Positions 36,182 to 44,579 of a stretch of 64,000 nucleotides of DNA are shown here, in pieces. The stretch is from Desulfurivibrio alkaliphilus AHT 2 (GTDB lineage Bacteria; Desulfobacterota; Desulfobulbia; Desulfobulbales; Desulfurivibrionaceae): positions 1,555,742-1,619,741 of the forward strand of contig NC_014216.1 of assembly GCF_000092205.1 (NCBI RefSeq), read 5' to 3'. Positions within the stretch are counted from its first letter, which is position 1. Every line of letters starts with the position of its first letter. Below the pieces are notes generated by a model. It worked only from the letters and a program-made list of their open reading frames with translations, was not told the origin of the DNA and ran no database searches. The translations under genes were made by a program, and so were the position numbers.

Positions 36182-36775
36182 ATGATACGTACCGCCGACA
36201 AACACGCCAAAATTATTGAGGCCGCCATCAGGGTCTTTTCCCGCAAAGGTTTTTTTCATGCCCGCATCGCCGACATCGCCAAGGAAGCCCAGGTGGCAGA
36301 CGGCACCATCTACCTTTACTTCAACAATAAGTACGATATTCTGATTTCCCTGTTCGAAGAGGAGATCGGCAAAATCATCCTGGAGGTCAAGCTGCTGCTG
36401 GACTCCGAGGCCGGCGACGACCCCCGGAAGATGCTGCGGGTTTTCGCCCTTCATCACCTGCAGTTAATGGATGACCGCCGGGAGCTGGCGGAGGTGCTGC
36501 AAATGGAGTTGCGCCAGAGCAACAAATTCATGCGCGAGTACCGTCTAACCAAATTCAGCGAATACCTGGATATTATTTCCGGGATCGTCAAACAGGGACA
36601 GCAGCAAGGTATTTTCCGCCCGGATGTACTGCCCGGCGTTTTTAAACGGGCCTTTTTCGGGGCCCTGGATGAAACCGCCCGGCTGTGGGTACTCTCCCCC
36701 GATCACCCCTATTCCATTGAAGAGACCGCCAACCAGATCACCGATGTCTTCATCCGGGGGATCAATACCGACTGA
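36182..36775 (+). CDS. TetR/AcrR-family transcriptional regulator
   Basis: 197 residues. The N-terminal TetR helix-turn-helix covers about 6-52, with IIEAAIRVFSRKGFFHA and VADGTIYLYFNNKYDIL. The C-terminal helical ligand domain resembles the FadR-like group that responds to acyl-CoA or other lipophilic ligands, but the ligand is not deducible. An open extension begins at a TTG at 36098; the ATG at 36182 gives the normal family N-terminus, though no strong ribosome-binding site is visible. It stands alone, with no divergent or downstream transporter or fatty-acid gene that would reveal its targets. Confidence 0.9.
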   Translation: MIRTADKHAKIIEAAIRVFSRKGFFHARIADIAKEAQVADGTIYLYFNNKYDILISLFEEEIGKIILEVKLLLDSEAGDDPRKMLRVFALHHLQLMDDRRELAEVLQMELRQSNKFMREYRLTKFSEYLDIISGIVKQGQQQGIFRPDVLPGVFKRAFFGALDETARLWVLSPDHPYSIEETANQITDVFIRGINTD

Positions 36776-36824
36776 TCGAACAGTCCGCTGAAAACGCCGG
36801 TCCCGGCTTTTTCGGCAGCGACGG

Positions 36825-36958
36825 CACCTCGGTTCAAGAGTTGCTGATCTGGCTCTGGCGAGCTACGGGTAAGCACCCGCGGGGTGCCAAAGCTTGCGGC
36901 TTTCTCCCGATGCCGCGCACTCCAGCACAAAGGCCGAGCCCACCCGCAAGCTGAGGTG
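36825..36958. other. Structured intergenic segment between TetR gene and greA
   Basis: Nested inverted repeats: CACCTC (36825) with GAGGTG (36953), AGCTTGCGG (36891) with CCGCAAGCT (36944), and a local CGGGT-AAGC-ACCCG hairpin near 36866. It lies between convergent genes and could be a two-way terminator, a repeat fragment or a small RNA. No T-rich terminator end was found. Confidence 0.35.
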
Positions 36959-36978
36959 ACCTGCAAACGCTTACAAGA

Positions 36979-37464
36979 CTACCCCGCCTCGGGAGGGGAT
37001 ATCTCCATAACTTCGAACTGCCGGATCCCGCCCGGGGTCTTGACCACGACCTCATCGCCCACCGACTTTCCGATCATCGCCCGACCCAGAGGGGAAAGCA
37101 CCGAAATGCTGCCATCCTCCACACTGGCCTCCTCCGGCCCCAGCAACTGGTAACGAATCTCGTCGTCGGTGTCGAGGTCAACCAGGGTAACCACCACCCC
37201 GAACACCACCCGCTCACAATCCAGGGCAGAGCAGTCGATCACCTCGGAACGGCTGAGCTTATCCTTCAATTCCATGATTCGCCCCTCAACATGGCTCTGA
37301 CGTTCCTTGGCCGCGTGATACTCGGCATTTTCCTTCAAATCGCCATGCTCCCGGGCCGTCTCGATGGCCTGAATGATCCGGGGGCGTTCCACCCGTTGCA
37401 ACTGATTCAGTTCCTGGCGCAGTTTTTCGTGGCCGTTTCGGGTCATGGGAATACGTTCAACCAT
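36979..37464 (-). CDS. greA: Transcription elongation factor GreA
   Basis: 161 residues. The N-terminal coiled coil begins MTRNGHEKLRQELNQL and has REHGDLKENAEYHAAKERQ, with the acidic tip that enters the RNA polymerase secondary channel. The C-terminal FKBP-like domain has SPLGRAMIGKSVGDEV. GreA stimulates transcript cleavage in stalled polymerase. GGAGGAA lies 9 bases before the chosen ATG, so the long open extension upstream is not coding. An intrinsic-terminator-like hairpin lies 56 bp upstream on the same strand, reminiscent of attenuated greA leaders in enterobacteria. Confidence 0.96.
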   Translation of the reverse strand: MVERIPMTRNGHEKLRQELNQLQRVERPRIIQAIETAREHGDLKENAEYHAAKERQSHVEGRIMELKDKLSRSEVIDCSALDCERVVFGVVVTLVDLDTDDEIRYQLLGPEEASVEDGSISVLSPLGRAMIGKSVGDEVVVKTPGGIRQFEVMEISPPEAG

Positions 37465-37519
37465 GGGCCTGCTTCCTCCAAGCAAGAAATTTACGGACTC
37501 CTCAAACAAATCACATGTA

Positions 37520-37572
37520 AAATAAAAAATCGCGCCGTTCCATCCGCGGTACACACCTGGACGAAACGGCGC
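37520..37572 (-). terminator. Intrinsic terminator-like hairpin upstream of greA
   Basis: On the minus strand GCGCCGTT pairs with AACGGCGC, extended inwards by about six more pairs including two wobbles. The stem is followed at once by GATTTTTTATTTT. It may end transcripts from the upstream TPR-barrel gene, or attenuate greA from within its own leader. Confidence 0.6.
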
Positions 37573-37689
37573 AAACTGGAGCACAAAAATAAAATGGACG
37601 GCCACTCCTGCGGGATCAAGACAGGGGCGCCGACCATTGCAGGAGCTTACCATAACCATTTCCCGATTGCAAGCAACTCCCCTTTTGCC

Positions 37690-37904
37690 GCAGGGCAACG
37701 TCAAAGTCGCCTGGGAACTGGACGGGGGCCGCGAAACCCGGTAGCGACGGGTTCGCCCGCCGCTGGGCGCCCCTGGCAATTGGCAGCGCAGGAGCCCCGC
37801 GGGCGCCTCGGAGGCGGGCATGGATGCCCGCCGAGAATGAGTCGCTACCGGGTTTCGCGGCCCCCACCCCGGTGCAACAACCAATGACTTTGACGTTGCC
37901 CTGC
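37690..37904. repeat. Family 2 repeat inside a nested perfect palindrome
   Basis: The inner arms at 37724-37748 and 37841-37865 are a perfect 25-bp inverted repeat around a 92-bp loop that contains its own hairpin (GGCGGGCA/TGCCCGCC). The outer arms GCAGGGCAACGTCAAAGTC and its exact complement (37690-37708, 37886-37904) add another perfect 19 bp. The inner unit recurs at 46.4 kb in the opposite orientation. It starts 10 bp beyond the stop of the TPR-barrel gene. Confidence 0.85.
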
Positions 37905-37913
37905 TTTTGCCCT

Positions 37914-40900
37914 CTACCAGCGGTAGGTCAGGGAGGAATCAAGCCGGCGCTGCCGATAGTCGGAGCCGGAAACAAGCCCAAACCCGGCCTGCCAGATCAG
38001 GCTGTCACTGAGTTCCAGAAAGAAAACGCCCTCCAGGCTCTGCTGCCCGTAGCTGGCGGAATCGTAACTGGTGGCATAGCGCAGTGTATAGTAGCGGGGC
38101 CGATCCCGCATAAAGGGGTCATCGCTCAACTGGTGCCGGAAGCTGAGGGCAAAGGTCTTGCGCCAGAAGTTGAGCGGTGCCCAGTAGGGATGATCATCAT
38201 CGGCAAAGCCGTCGTCCAGCCTCACCCCGCCTCCCTGCGGCCCTTCCCGGGAATCCAGGTACTCATACAGGTAGCTGAAAGTCAGCAGGGTCGGATCGGG
38301 CAGCAAGGCATAGGTTGCCCAGAGGTCATAGCCGTGGGTCTGGTTGTTGTCGGAGAAATAACGAAAACTGTAGGCGGAACCTAACTCCAGCCGGGTCAGC
38401 AAATCCACCGCCCCCTCAACCGCAATGGTGTCGGCTCGGATGCCGCGCTGTAAAGCGGCCAGGGTATCTTCCACCGCCTCACGCCGGTAAGCGATCCTTC
38501 CCCGCAAGCGATCACCCAGGTCGCCGGCGATTTCAGCACGGCCCAGCACGGAGTTCCTCCCCTCCCCCGAATCTCCCGCCGTCAACCAGGCGCCGACCCC
38601 CAGCAGCAGGTCAACCCCGGCAAAGGCATCGCGACGGTAGAGCAGCTCCGCCTGATTGGCGTTGAGGGTACCGGGCCCGTCGGTATTGCGGTACCTTAAG
38701 CGACTGTAACTGAAATCCATCTCATGCCCCAGCAGCGGCGCCCACCAGTGGGAGGCGGTTAACGCCTCCCGGCCGCTGGCGACATAACCGTCACGACCTC
38801 TTTCCCGGCGGTACTCATAGCCCAGGGTGGAACGCTGGCGACGCTTGAGATCACTGCGCATCCGGGCTTCCGCCAGGCCGGGATAGTGCAGATCGGCCGC
38901 CTGCAGGCGCCGGTAAATGGCCGCTTCCGCCTCCCAGCGCTGAAATCGGCTGTGGACCCCGGCCAGGTCGTAAAGTATCGGCCCCTCGTCGGGATAGTTA
39001 CTGTCAAGCTGCTCATACTCCCGAGCGGCGGCAAAAAAGTCTCGCCGCTCAATGGCCGCCCGGGCCCGCAACTCCAGGGCCAGGCGCTGTTGCCAGCGGT
39101 ATTCGGCATAAAGAGGGGCCGCCACCCGGCGCAGCCGCGGATCACCCTCCAAGAGCCCGGCGGCATAGGCCGGACTCATCACCTCGTCGGTTAGTTCCGC
39201 CAGCGGGCTGCTCGCGCCGGTTATCCGGCCCCACAGTCCCGGCGGTTCTGCCGACGGCATCGCCAGCCCCAGCTCTGCCGCCCCGGCCGCCAGCAACGAG
39301 CCGACCTCCGGTGTTAAGCGGGACTCCAACTCCGCCAGAACCGGTCGCCATTGCCGTTGCATCCACAGGGCATGCAGCCGAGCCAGAGCCAGCGCGGGCT
39401 CACTCCAGGGGTGGGCTCGGCTCAGCTCCTCACTCAGCGCCACCACTTCAGACATATAGCCCAAGCGCAGCAGCAGTTCCAGTTTCTGGCGACGCACCTT
39501 GTAAAGCCCCACCCCGGCTGCCGGCAACTCCTGCAGGGCCTGCCAGGCCGCCCGGTTGTCGGGCACGGCGGCCAGGGCTTCCACCTGCAGCATGCCGGCC
39601 CCGACCGAGCCGGGCATGCCCGCCGCCGCCCGCGCGGCCAGCGCCGCCGCCTGCGGGAATCGCTCGTAACGCTGCAGGATCGCGGCCAACTGCAGTTGCC
39701 GGCCCGGATCATGTTGCGCCCACTCTTCCAGCCGGTCCATAAATTCCTGTTCGGCGGCCCGCTGGCCGCGCCGCTGGCTGATCATGGCGGCCAGCACCAA
39801 CACTTCCGGCTCCACCTTGTCCTGCTCCAGCAACTCCCGCACCTGCTGTTCCGCCGACCACAGGGCATCGGCGGCCCAGAAAAAGCGGGCCGCACGGAGG
39901 CGGTCCGACTCATCCACCGGTTCCTCGGCCAGCAACAGGGAGGGCAGCAGGCGCAACACCGCCCGGTGATCACCACGGGCAGACAACAGGCGCAACCGCA
40001 GCATGGCCGCCGGCTCCTCACTCTGCTGCCGGGTCAAAGCGGTCAGCCACACTTCAGCTTCCGGGTAACGGCCGGTGGCCAGGGTCAACTCGAACAGGGA
40101 GCGATACACCGCCGGGAGATTTTCTCCCCACAACAGAGCCTTGCGCAACACCTGCTCGGACTCATAGGGCAAATCGGCCAACCGGTAAACCTCTGCCCGG
40201 CTCAAGGCCAGTTCCAACTGCCGCTGGGGCTCGGGAAATTCCGCCGCCAGCCGGTCAAGAGCCCGCAAAGCCCCGTCGCTGTCTCCAAGCTCAAGCCGCG
40301 CTTGCACCAGCTCTAAACGGCGGCTGAATGCAGATTCCACGGCCTCAAGATAAGACAAATGGAGCTCCACCCGCTCCGCTAAGCCCAGTTGGGCGGCCAG
40401 GCTCAGAGCCCGACGGCGCACCTCAAGTCTGTCCGGCTGTTGGGCGAGCAGCTCTTCATAGTCCTGCAGCGCGGCCCATGGCCGATTGCGACCTTCCGCC
40501 CAGGCCGCCCGGGCCCGCAACATCTCCGGATCATTGGGCGCCACAACCGCCAGCCGCGCCAGCACCTCTTCGGCCGCCTCCCACTCGCCCTGTTCCAGGT
40601 GGGCAAAAACCAGGGCGGTCATCACTCGCCCATCGTCGGGTTCCAGGGCATGCCAGGCGGCCAGGATCTCCGGGGTTCGCGTGCGCCAGCCGGGGCTGCG
40701 CAGCATTAGCCCGATCTCGTTTTCTCTCCCCAACCGGTCCAGCAGGCGCAGCTTCTCCGCCATAACCTCCGGTTGGTCGGGATAATAGGCCATGATCCGG
40801 GGATAAAGCTCCAGTGCCTTGGCGTACTGGCCCCGTTCCTGGTAGATCTGTGCTGCCTGCCGCAGTTTTTCCGGTGAGGCCTCACCTTCCAGGGCCAGCA

Positions 40901-41921
40901 AACGCTCCAGTACCAGCAGCGACTCCGCCTGCTGCCCGGTGGCATCATAAGCCTGCAGGGCCAACTGCAACACCTGCTGATCAGCAGGTTGCCCCTCCAG
41001 GGCCCGCTCCAGATAGGGCAAAGCCTGGTCCGGCCGCCCCAGCTCAAGGTGCACCTGCCCCAAACGCCGCAACAGCCAAGGGTTATCGGGGTCAGTCGCC
41101 AGGGCCGGTTGCAGGTAGCCCAAGGCCTCCTCCCCGCTTCCAGCCGCCAGCATATGCGCTTCCACCCGGGCCTGGGCCCTTGGATCGGCCGGCTCTTTGG
41201 CCAGCAGCCGGCGCCAGTATGCCACGGCCCGCTCCGACCGCCCCAGATCTTCGTGGACTTCGGCCGCCAGGCGCAACAACTCAGGGGCGGCATCGGGCCT
41301 TCCAGCCAGCCGGTTTACCAGCGGCCTGGCCTGTTGGGGACGACCCAGGCGCTGGTACAACCGGGCCAACTCTGCCCCCTCGTCACCGTCAACCCCCCGC
41401 AGCTTAACCAGACGCTCCTGGTATTCCAGGGCTTCGGCCTCCCGCCCCTGCCTGACCAGCGCCGTCACCAGACCGGCCAGAAGGTCGGGATCATCGGGGA
41501 ACTGGACCAGCAGCCCCTGAAACAGTTCGGCCGCCCGCGCTGAACGGCCGACGGCCAGCAGGGCGGTGGCCAGACCCCTGGCATAGCGGGGCTCATAGGG
41601 TGCCGCTTCCCGCAGCAGCTCAAAGTGCCCCAGAGCCCGCTCCGCCGTTCCCAACTGCAACCAGAGCCGGGCCAACTCCCAGCGGGCCTCCCGGAGGTCC
41701 TCCCGTTGCGCCAACAGCTCCTCGTACACCGGGGCCGCCTGCCGGTATTCACCCCGGCGCACCAGATCACGGGCCTGCCGCCACTGCTTCAGCCAACCCG
41801 GCATCGGCCCGTCCTGCTGGGTAATCTCCCGGGCTGGCACCAGATCACCACCCACTTCCCCCAGAGCCGGCACTGCACCTCCCAGCAGGAGCAACAGCAG
41901 CATGACCGGCAGACGAACCAT
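37914..41921 (-). CDS. Giant TPR protein with C-terminal outer-membrane beta-barrel
   Basis: 1335 residues. A signal peptide (about 1-21) precedes about 950 residues of tandem tetratricopeptide-type helices, with recurring patterns such as LGRPDQALPYLERAL and LARLYQRLGRPQQA. The final 330 residues or so are alternating beta strands rich in Tyr and Trp and end in SSLTYRW, an aromatic C-terminus typical of outer-membrane proteins. The layout is like PelB and PgaA, which export exopolysaccharide through a TPR-capped porin, but no pel or pga partners are in view. The ATG shares one base with the TGA of the DegT aminotransferase gene, suggesting joint production. A surface polysaccharide role is inferred. 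Confidence 0.85.
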   Translation of the reverse strand: MVRLPVMLLLLLLGGAVPALGEVGGDLVPAREITQQDGPMPGWLKQWRQARDLVRRGEYRQAAPVYEELLAQREDLREARWELARLWLQLGTAERALGHFELLREAAPYEPRYARGLATALLAVGRSARAAELFQGLLVQFPDDPDLLAGLVTALVRQGREAEALEYQERLVKLRGVDGDEGAELARLYQRLGRPQQARPLVNRLAGRPDAAPELLRLAAEVHEDLGRSERAVAYWRRLLAKEPADPRAQARVEAHMLAAGSGEEALGYLQPALATDPDNPWLLRRLGQVHLELGRPDQALPYLERALEGQPADQQVLQLALQAYDATGQQAESLLVLERLLALEGEASPEKLRQAAQIYQERGQYAKALELYPRIMAYYPDQPEVMAEKLRLLDRLGRENEIGLMLRSPGWRTRTPEILAAWHALEPDDGRVMTALVFAHLEQGEWEAAEEVLARLAVVAPNDPEMLRARAAWAEGRNRPWAALQDYEELLAQQPDRLEVRRRALSLAAQLGLAERVELHLSYLEAVESAFSRRLELVQARLELGDSDGALRALDRLAAEFPEPQRQLELALSRAEVYRLADLPYESEQVLRKALLWGENLPAVYRSLFELTLATGRYPEAEVWLTALTRQQSEEPAAMLRLRLLSARGDHRAVLRLLPSLLLAEEPVDESDRLRAARFFWAADALWSAEQQVRELLEQDKVEPEVLVLAAMISQRRGQRAAEQEFMDRLEEWAQHDPGRQLQLAAILQRYERFPQAAALAARAAAGMPGSVGAGMLQVEALAAVPDNRAAWQALQELPAAGVGLYKVRRQKLELLLRLGYMSEVVALSEELSRAHPWSEPALALARLHALWMQRQWRPVLAELESRLTPEVGSLLAAGAAELGLAMPSAEPPGLWGRITGASSPLAELTDEVMSPAYAAGLLEGDPRLRRVAAPLYAEYRWQQRLALELRARAAIERRDFFAAAREYEQLDSNYPDEGPILYDLAGVHSRFQRWEAEAAIYRRLQAADLHYPGLAEARMRSDLKRRQRSTLGYEYRRERGRDGYVASGREALTASHWWAPLLGHEMDFSYSRLRYRNTDGPGTLNANQAELLYRRDAFAGVDLLLGVGAWLTAGDSGEGRNSVLGRAEIAGDLGDRLRGRIAYRREAVEDTLAALQRGIRADTIAVEGAVDLLTRLELGSAYSFRYFSDNNQTHGYDLWATYALLPDPTLLTFSYLYEYLDSREGPQGGGVRLDDGFADDDHPYWAPLNFWRKTFALSFRHQLSDDPFMRDRPRYYTLRYATSYDSASYGQQSLEGVFFLELSDSLIWQAGFGLVSGSDYRQRRLDSSLTYRW

Positions 41922-43219
41922 CAGTTCCGCACCGCACCTTTCCGGTAAAAGGAGCTCACCGCCGCCACCACTTCCTGCTGCATCTCGACGGTCAACTCGG
42001 GATAAATGGGCAAAGCCAGGGTTTCCCGAGCAGCCCGCTCGGCCTCCGGAAACACCTCGGCATGACAAGCCAGATGGGCGACACAGCCCTGCTTGTGCAA
42101 CGGCACCGGGTAGTATATCTCACAGCCGATACCGGCCTGCTGCAGATGCGCCATCAGTTCATCCCGTCGGCGAACCCTGATGACAAACTGGTTGTATATA
42201 TGATAGTCCTGTACACCGTCAGCCTCCGCCGCCTGCCGGTAAACCGCCTCCGGCAGAACCACGCCCTCTTCCAGCAGACCGGCGGTTTGAAACATCTGCC
42301 GGTAACGATCGGCATTGGCCCGCCGGGCGGCATGCCAGGCGGGCAGGTGCCGCAGCTTGATCTCCAGCACCACCGCCTGGATGGGGTCCAACCGGAAGTT
42401 ACCGCCCACCAGGCCATGGTGATACTTGGGGGCGCCGCCATGTACCCGCAGGATCCGTATTTTCTCGGCCAGCGCCTCATCCCGGCACAACACCAGACCG
42501 CCATCACCGATACCACCGAGATTCTTACTGGGAAAAAAAGAAAAACAGCCGGCCACGCCCAGGCTGCCGGCCCTCCGCCAGGTGGGTAAGCGACCGCTTA
42601 CCTCGTGGAACCCGTGATCGGTTACGGTGGCATGGGTAATGGGAACGGCGGTGCCGATGGCCTGGGCCGCGTCTTCCACCACTGGAATTCCATGCCGGGC
42701 GCAAAGGCTGAGCACCGCGCCCATATCGGCCGCCTGCCCGTACAGGTGCACTGGAATACAGGCCTTGACCCGGGCCGCCTCGGCCGGCCGAGTGTGGAAA
42801 AACTCCTCCAGGGCGGCGGGGTCGATATTATAGGTCTGGGGATCAATGTCGACAAAAACCGGTTGGGCGCCAAGCCGGAGGATACACCCCATGGTGGCGA
42901 AAAAACTGTAGGGGGTGGTCAAGACCAGGTCGCCCGGCCCGATCTCCAGGGCCATCAGCGCCACCAGCAAGGCGTCGGTCCCGCTGCTGACCCCGATGCC
43001 CTGCAATTCCACCGCTCTTTCGCCTGTTGCCTCCTGTGCCGCCCCATGCCCATTCTCACTTGGGCCGGTGGCGCAATAAGCCGCCAGTGCCTGCTCCAGA
43101 CTCTCCACCCGGGGGCCCAGGATATAGCCGGTGGAGTCTATCACCTCCGCCACGGCCGCCATTATTTCCTCCCGCAGGGGAGCCATTTGTGGTTGTAAAT
43201 CCAGCAACGGTACGGGCAT
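41921..43219 (-). CDS. DegT/DnrJ/EryC1/StrS-family PLP aminotransferase
   Basis: 432 residues, longer than the usual 365-390. Family marks are GVSSGTDALLVALMALEIGPGD, TTPYSFFAT, PVHLYGQAADM, VVEDAAQAIG and the PLP Lys232 in FFPSKNLGG. These enzymes aminate nucleotide-linked keto sugars for surface polysaccharides. Residues 193-214 (PITHATVTDHGFHEVS and following) replace the short turn normally found before RRAGSLG, and their DNA is a family 3 palindromic repeat. A second unusual insert occupies about 51-72. It is translationally linked to the TPR-barrel gene downstream. Confidence 0.92.
   Translation of the reverse strand: MPVPLLDLQPQMAPLREEIMAAVAEVIDSTGYILGPRVESLEQALAAYCATGPSENGHGAAQEATGERAVELQGIGVSSGTDALLVALMALEIGPGDLVLTTPYSFFATMGCILRLGAQPVFVDIDPQTYNIDPAALEEFFHTRPAEAARVKACIPVHLYGQAADMGAVLSLCARHGIPVVEDAAQAIGTAVPITHATVTDHGFHEVSGRLPTWRRAGSLGVAGCFSFFPSKNLGGIGDGGLVLCRDEALAEKIRILRVHGGAPKYHHGLVGGNFRLDPIQAVVLEIKLRHLPAWHAARRANADRYRQMFQTAGLLEEGVVLPEAVYRQAAEADGVQDYHIYNQFVIRVRRRDELMAHLQQAGIGCEIYYPVPLHKQGCVAHLACHAEVFPEAERAARETLALPIYPELTVEMQQEVVAAVSSFYRKGAVRN
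42578..42643. repeat. Family 3 repeat inserted in frame within the aminotransferase gene
   Basis: On the plus strand GGGTAAGCGACCGCTTACC is a near-perfect palindrome and CCCGTGATCGGTTACGG follows. Both match the intergenic copies at 8.9 and 28.2 kb. The unit is 66 bp, a multiple of three, and keeps the reading frame, adding about 22 residues to a surface loop. Confidence 0.7.
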
Positions 43220-43303
43220 TTCGCCACTTATCCTTTCAGGTTCAGTTTATAAGATTAAATTCTCACCGGCAGCCCGCTCAAAACGCGCCCGGCAAGGGGC
43301 CGT

Positions 43304-44311
43304 TCAGGCCGCCGGCCCAAAAAACTCATCTAAAAACTCCTTGATATCGGGAACCTCGTTTTCCAGATAGGTCCGCATCTTCTTGAGCAGGTTGGCCTCA
43401 ATCTGGCGCACCCGCTCTCGGGAGATGGCAAAACGGTCGGCAATCTCCTGCAAGGTTGCCGGTTCATCGCTGAGCAGCCTCTCCCTGAGAATCGCCAACT
43501 CCTTCTCATTCAACGTTCGCCGCATTTTATCGAGGATGCCGGCCATCCACTCCCGCACCTCATCGGCGGCCACCCTTTCCTCTACACTGGGGCCGGCCAC
43601 GGGAAGAAAATCCTTGCGTTCATCACCGGAATCTTCCCGCATCGGGCTTTCCAGCGACATGTCCCAGTTGTCCATGCGCTGGCTCATCTCGATGACTTCG
43701 CTCTCCTTAACATTAAGGCGCTGGGCCAGCAGTTTGGGTTCGGGCTTGAACCCCTGGGACTCCAGCAGCTTTTTCTCCTTGTTGAGACTGAAAAAAAGTT
43801 TGCGCTGGGCCTGGGTGGTGCCGATCTTGACCAGGCGCCAGTTGTCCATGATGAACTTGAGGATATAAGCCCGGATCCAGTAAGCGGCATAATAGGAAAA
43901 TTTAACCTGGCGGTAAGGATCAAACTTCTTCACCGCCTGGACCAGCCCGATATTACCCTCCTGGATCAGGTCGAGAAAGTTCTGCATCCAGTATTTCTGG
44001 AAATCCATGGCCACCTTGACCACCAGGCGCAGGTTGGCGGTGACCAGTTTATAGGCCGCCTCGGGGTCACCAGTCTCCTTGAAAAGGCGCGCCAGCTCGT
44101 CGGTTTCCGCCCGGCTGAGCAGCCGGTACTGGCTGATCTCCTGCAGGTAACGGTGCAAAGCGGCATTACCCACCACCGGCAGATTAGCCGAGTCATCCAG
44201 GGTGACCAGGGGGTGAAATTCCGCTGTCTCCCCGTCGGCTGCCGACTCGTCACCGAACAGTTCGGCCTCGCCGTCCTCCGGGGGCAGTATTTCAGGATCA
44301 TCTTTTTTCAT
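43304..44311 (-). CDS. rpoH: RNA polymerase sigma-32-type factor (RpoH)
   Basis: 335 residues. An acidic N-terminal extension (about 1-45) is followed by sigma region 2 with NLRLVVKVAMDFQKYWMQNF, FLDLIQEGNIGLVQAVKKFDP and YYAAYWIRAYI. The RpoH box QRKLFFSLN (about 169-177) identifies the heat-shock branch. Region 4 ends with the helix-turn-helix TLQEIADRFAISRERVRQIE. At 335 residues it is about 50 longer than E. coli RpoH, mostly from the acidic extension. The chosen ATG precedes KKDDPEIL; 62 unlikely codons are open upstream. It is divergent from lepA and upstream of the aminotransferase gene. Confidence 0.92.
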   Translation of the reverse strand: MKKDDPEILPPEDGEAELFGDESAADGETAEFHPLVTLDDSANLPVVGNAALHRYLQEISQYRLLSRAETDELARLFKETGDPEAAYKLVTANLRLVVKVAMDFQKYWMQNFLDLIQEGNIGLVQAVKKFDPYRQVKFSYYAAYWIRAYILKFIMDNWRLVKIGTTQAQRKLFFSLNKEKKLLESQGFKPEPKLLAQRLNVKESEVIEMSQRMDNWDMSLESPMREDSGDERKDFLPVAGPSVEERVAADEVREWMAGILDKMRRTLNEKELAILRERLLSDEPATLQEIADRFAISRERVRQIEANLLKKMRTYLENEVPDIKEFLDEFFGPAA

Positions 44312-44579
44312 AAGCAAAACCCGGCCTCGGCCGCCGGCAAAGGGCTGCAGCCGCAGGCAAATGACAAACTTCAGCGACCAATTACAATCAAACAAGGGTT
44401 GCAGACACCTGCCCCCTTTTAGCTGATTCGCAGCAATTTTACCATGATTAACCGTTAAGCGCATCCCGAGCGGCCCCGGGGCGCCCCTGGAGACCAAGCT
44501 TAAACCGTTGCCAGGGCGGGGGTTTTATGATAAGAATGCGTGATTTTACCCCGGCCACCACCAACCCCCACGGACAACC

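Larger units (their letters stand above)
37465..37913. other. Gap between the TPR-barrel gene and greA
   Basis: 449 bp with no credible gene. In minus-strand order it holds a large nested palindrome carrying a family 2 repeat (37690-37904), a possible promoter (TTGCAA then TAAGCT after 17 bases, near 37640-37680), a terminator-like hairpin (37520-37572) and the greA ribosome-binding site. Confidence 0.6.

Noticed and set aside
36776-36978. tRNA-like gene near a GGTTCAAG box
   Set aside because: A T-loop-like sequence is present near 36830, but no matching acceptor stem, D-arm or anticodon arm could be built around it.
37465-37884. Open frame extending greA upstream by 140 codons
   Set aside because: It reads through a terminator-like hairpin and a family 2 palindrome. 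GGAGGAA marks the ATG at 37464 as the start.
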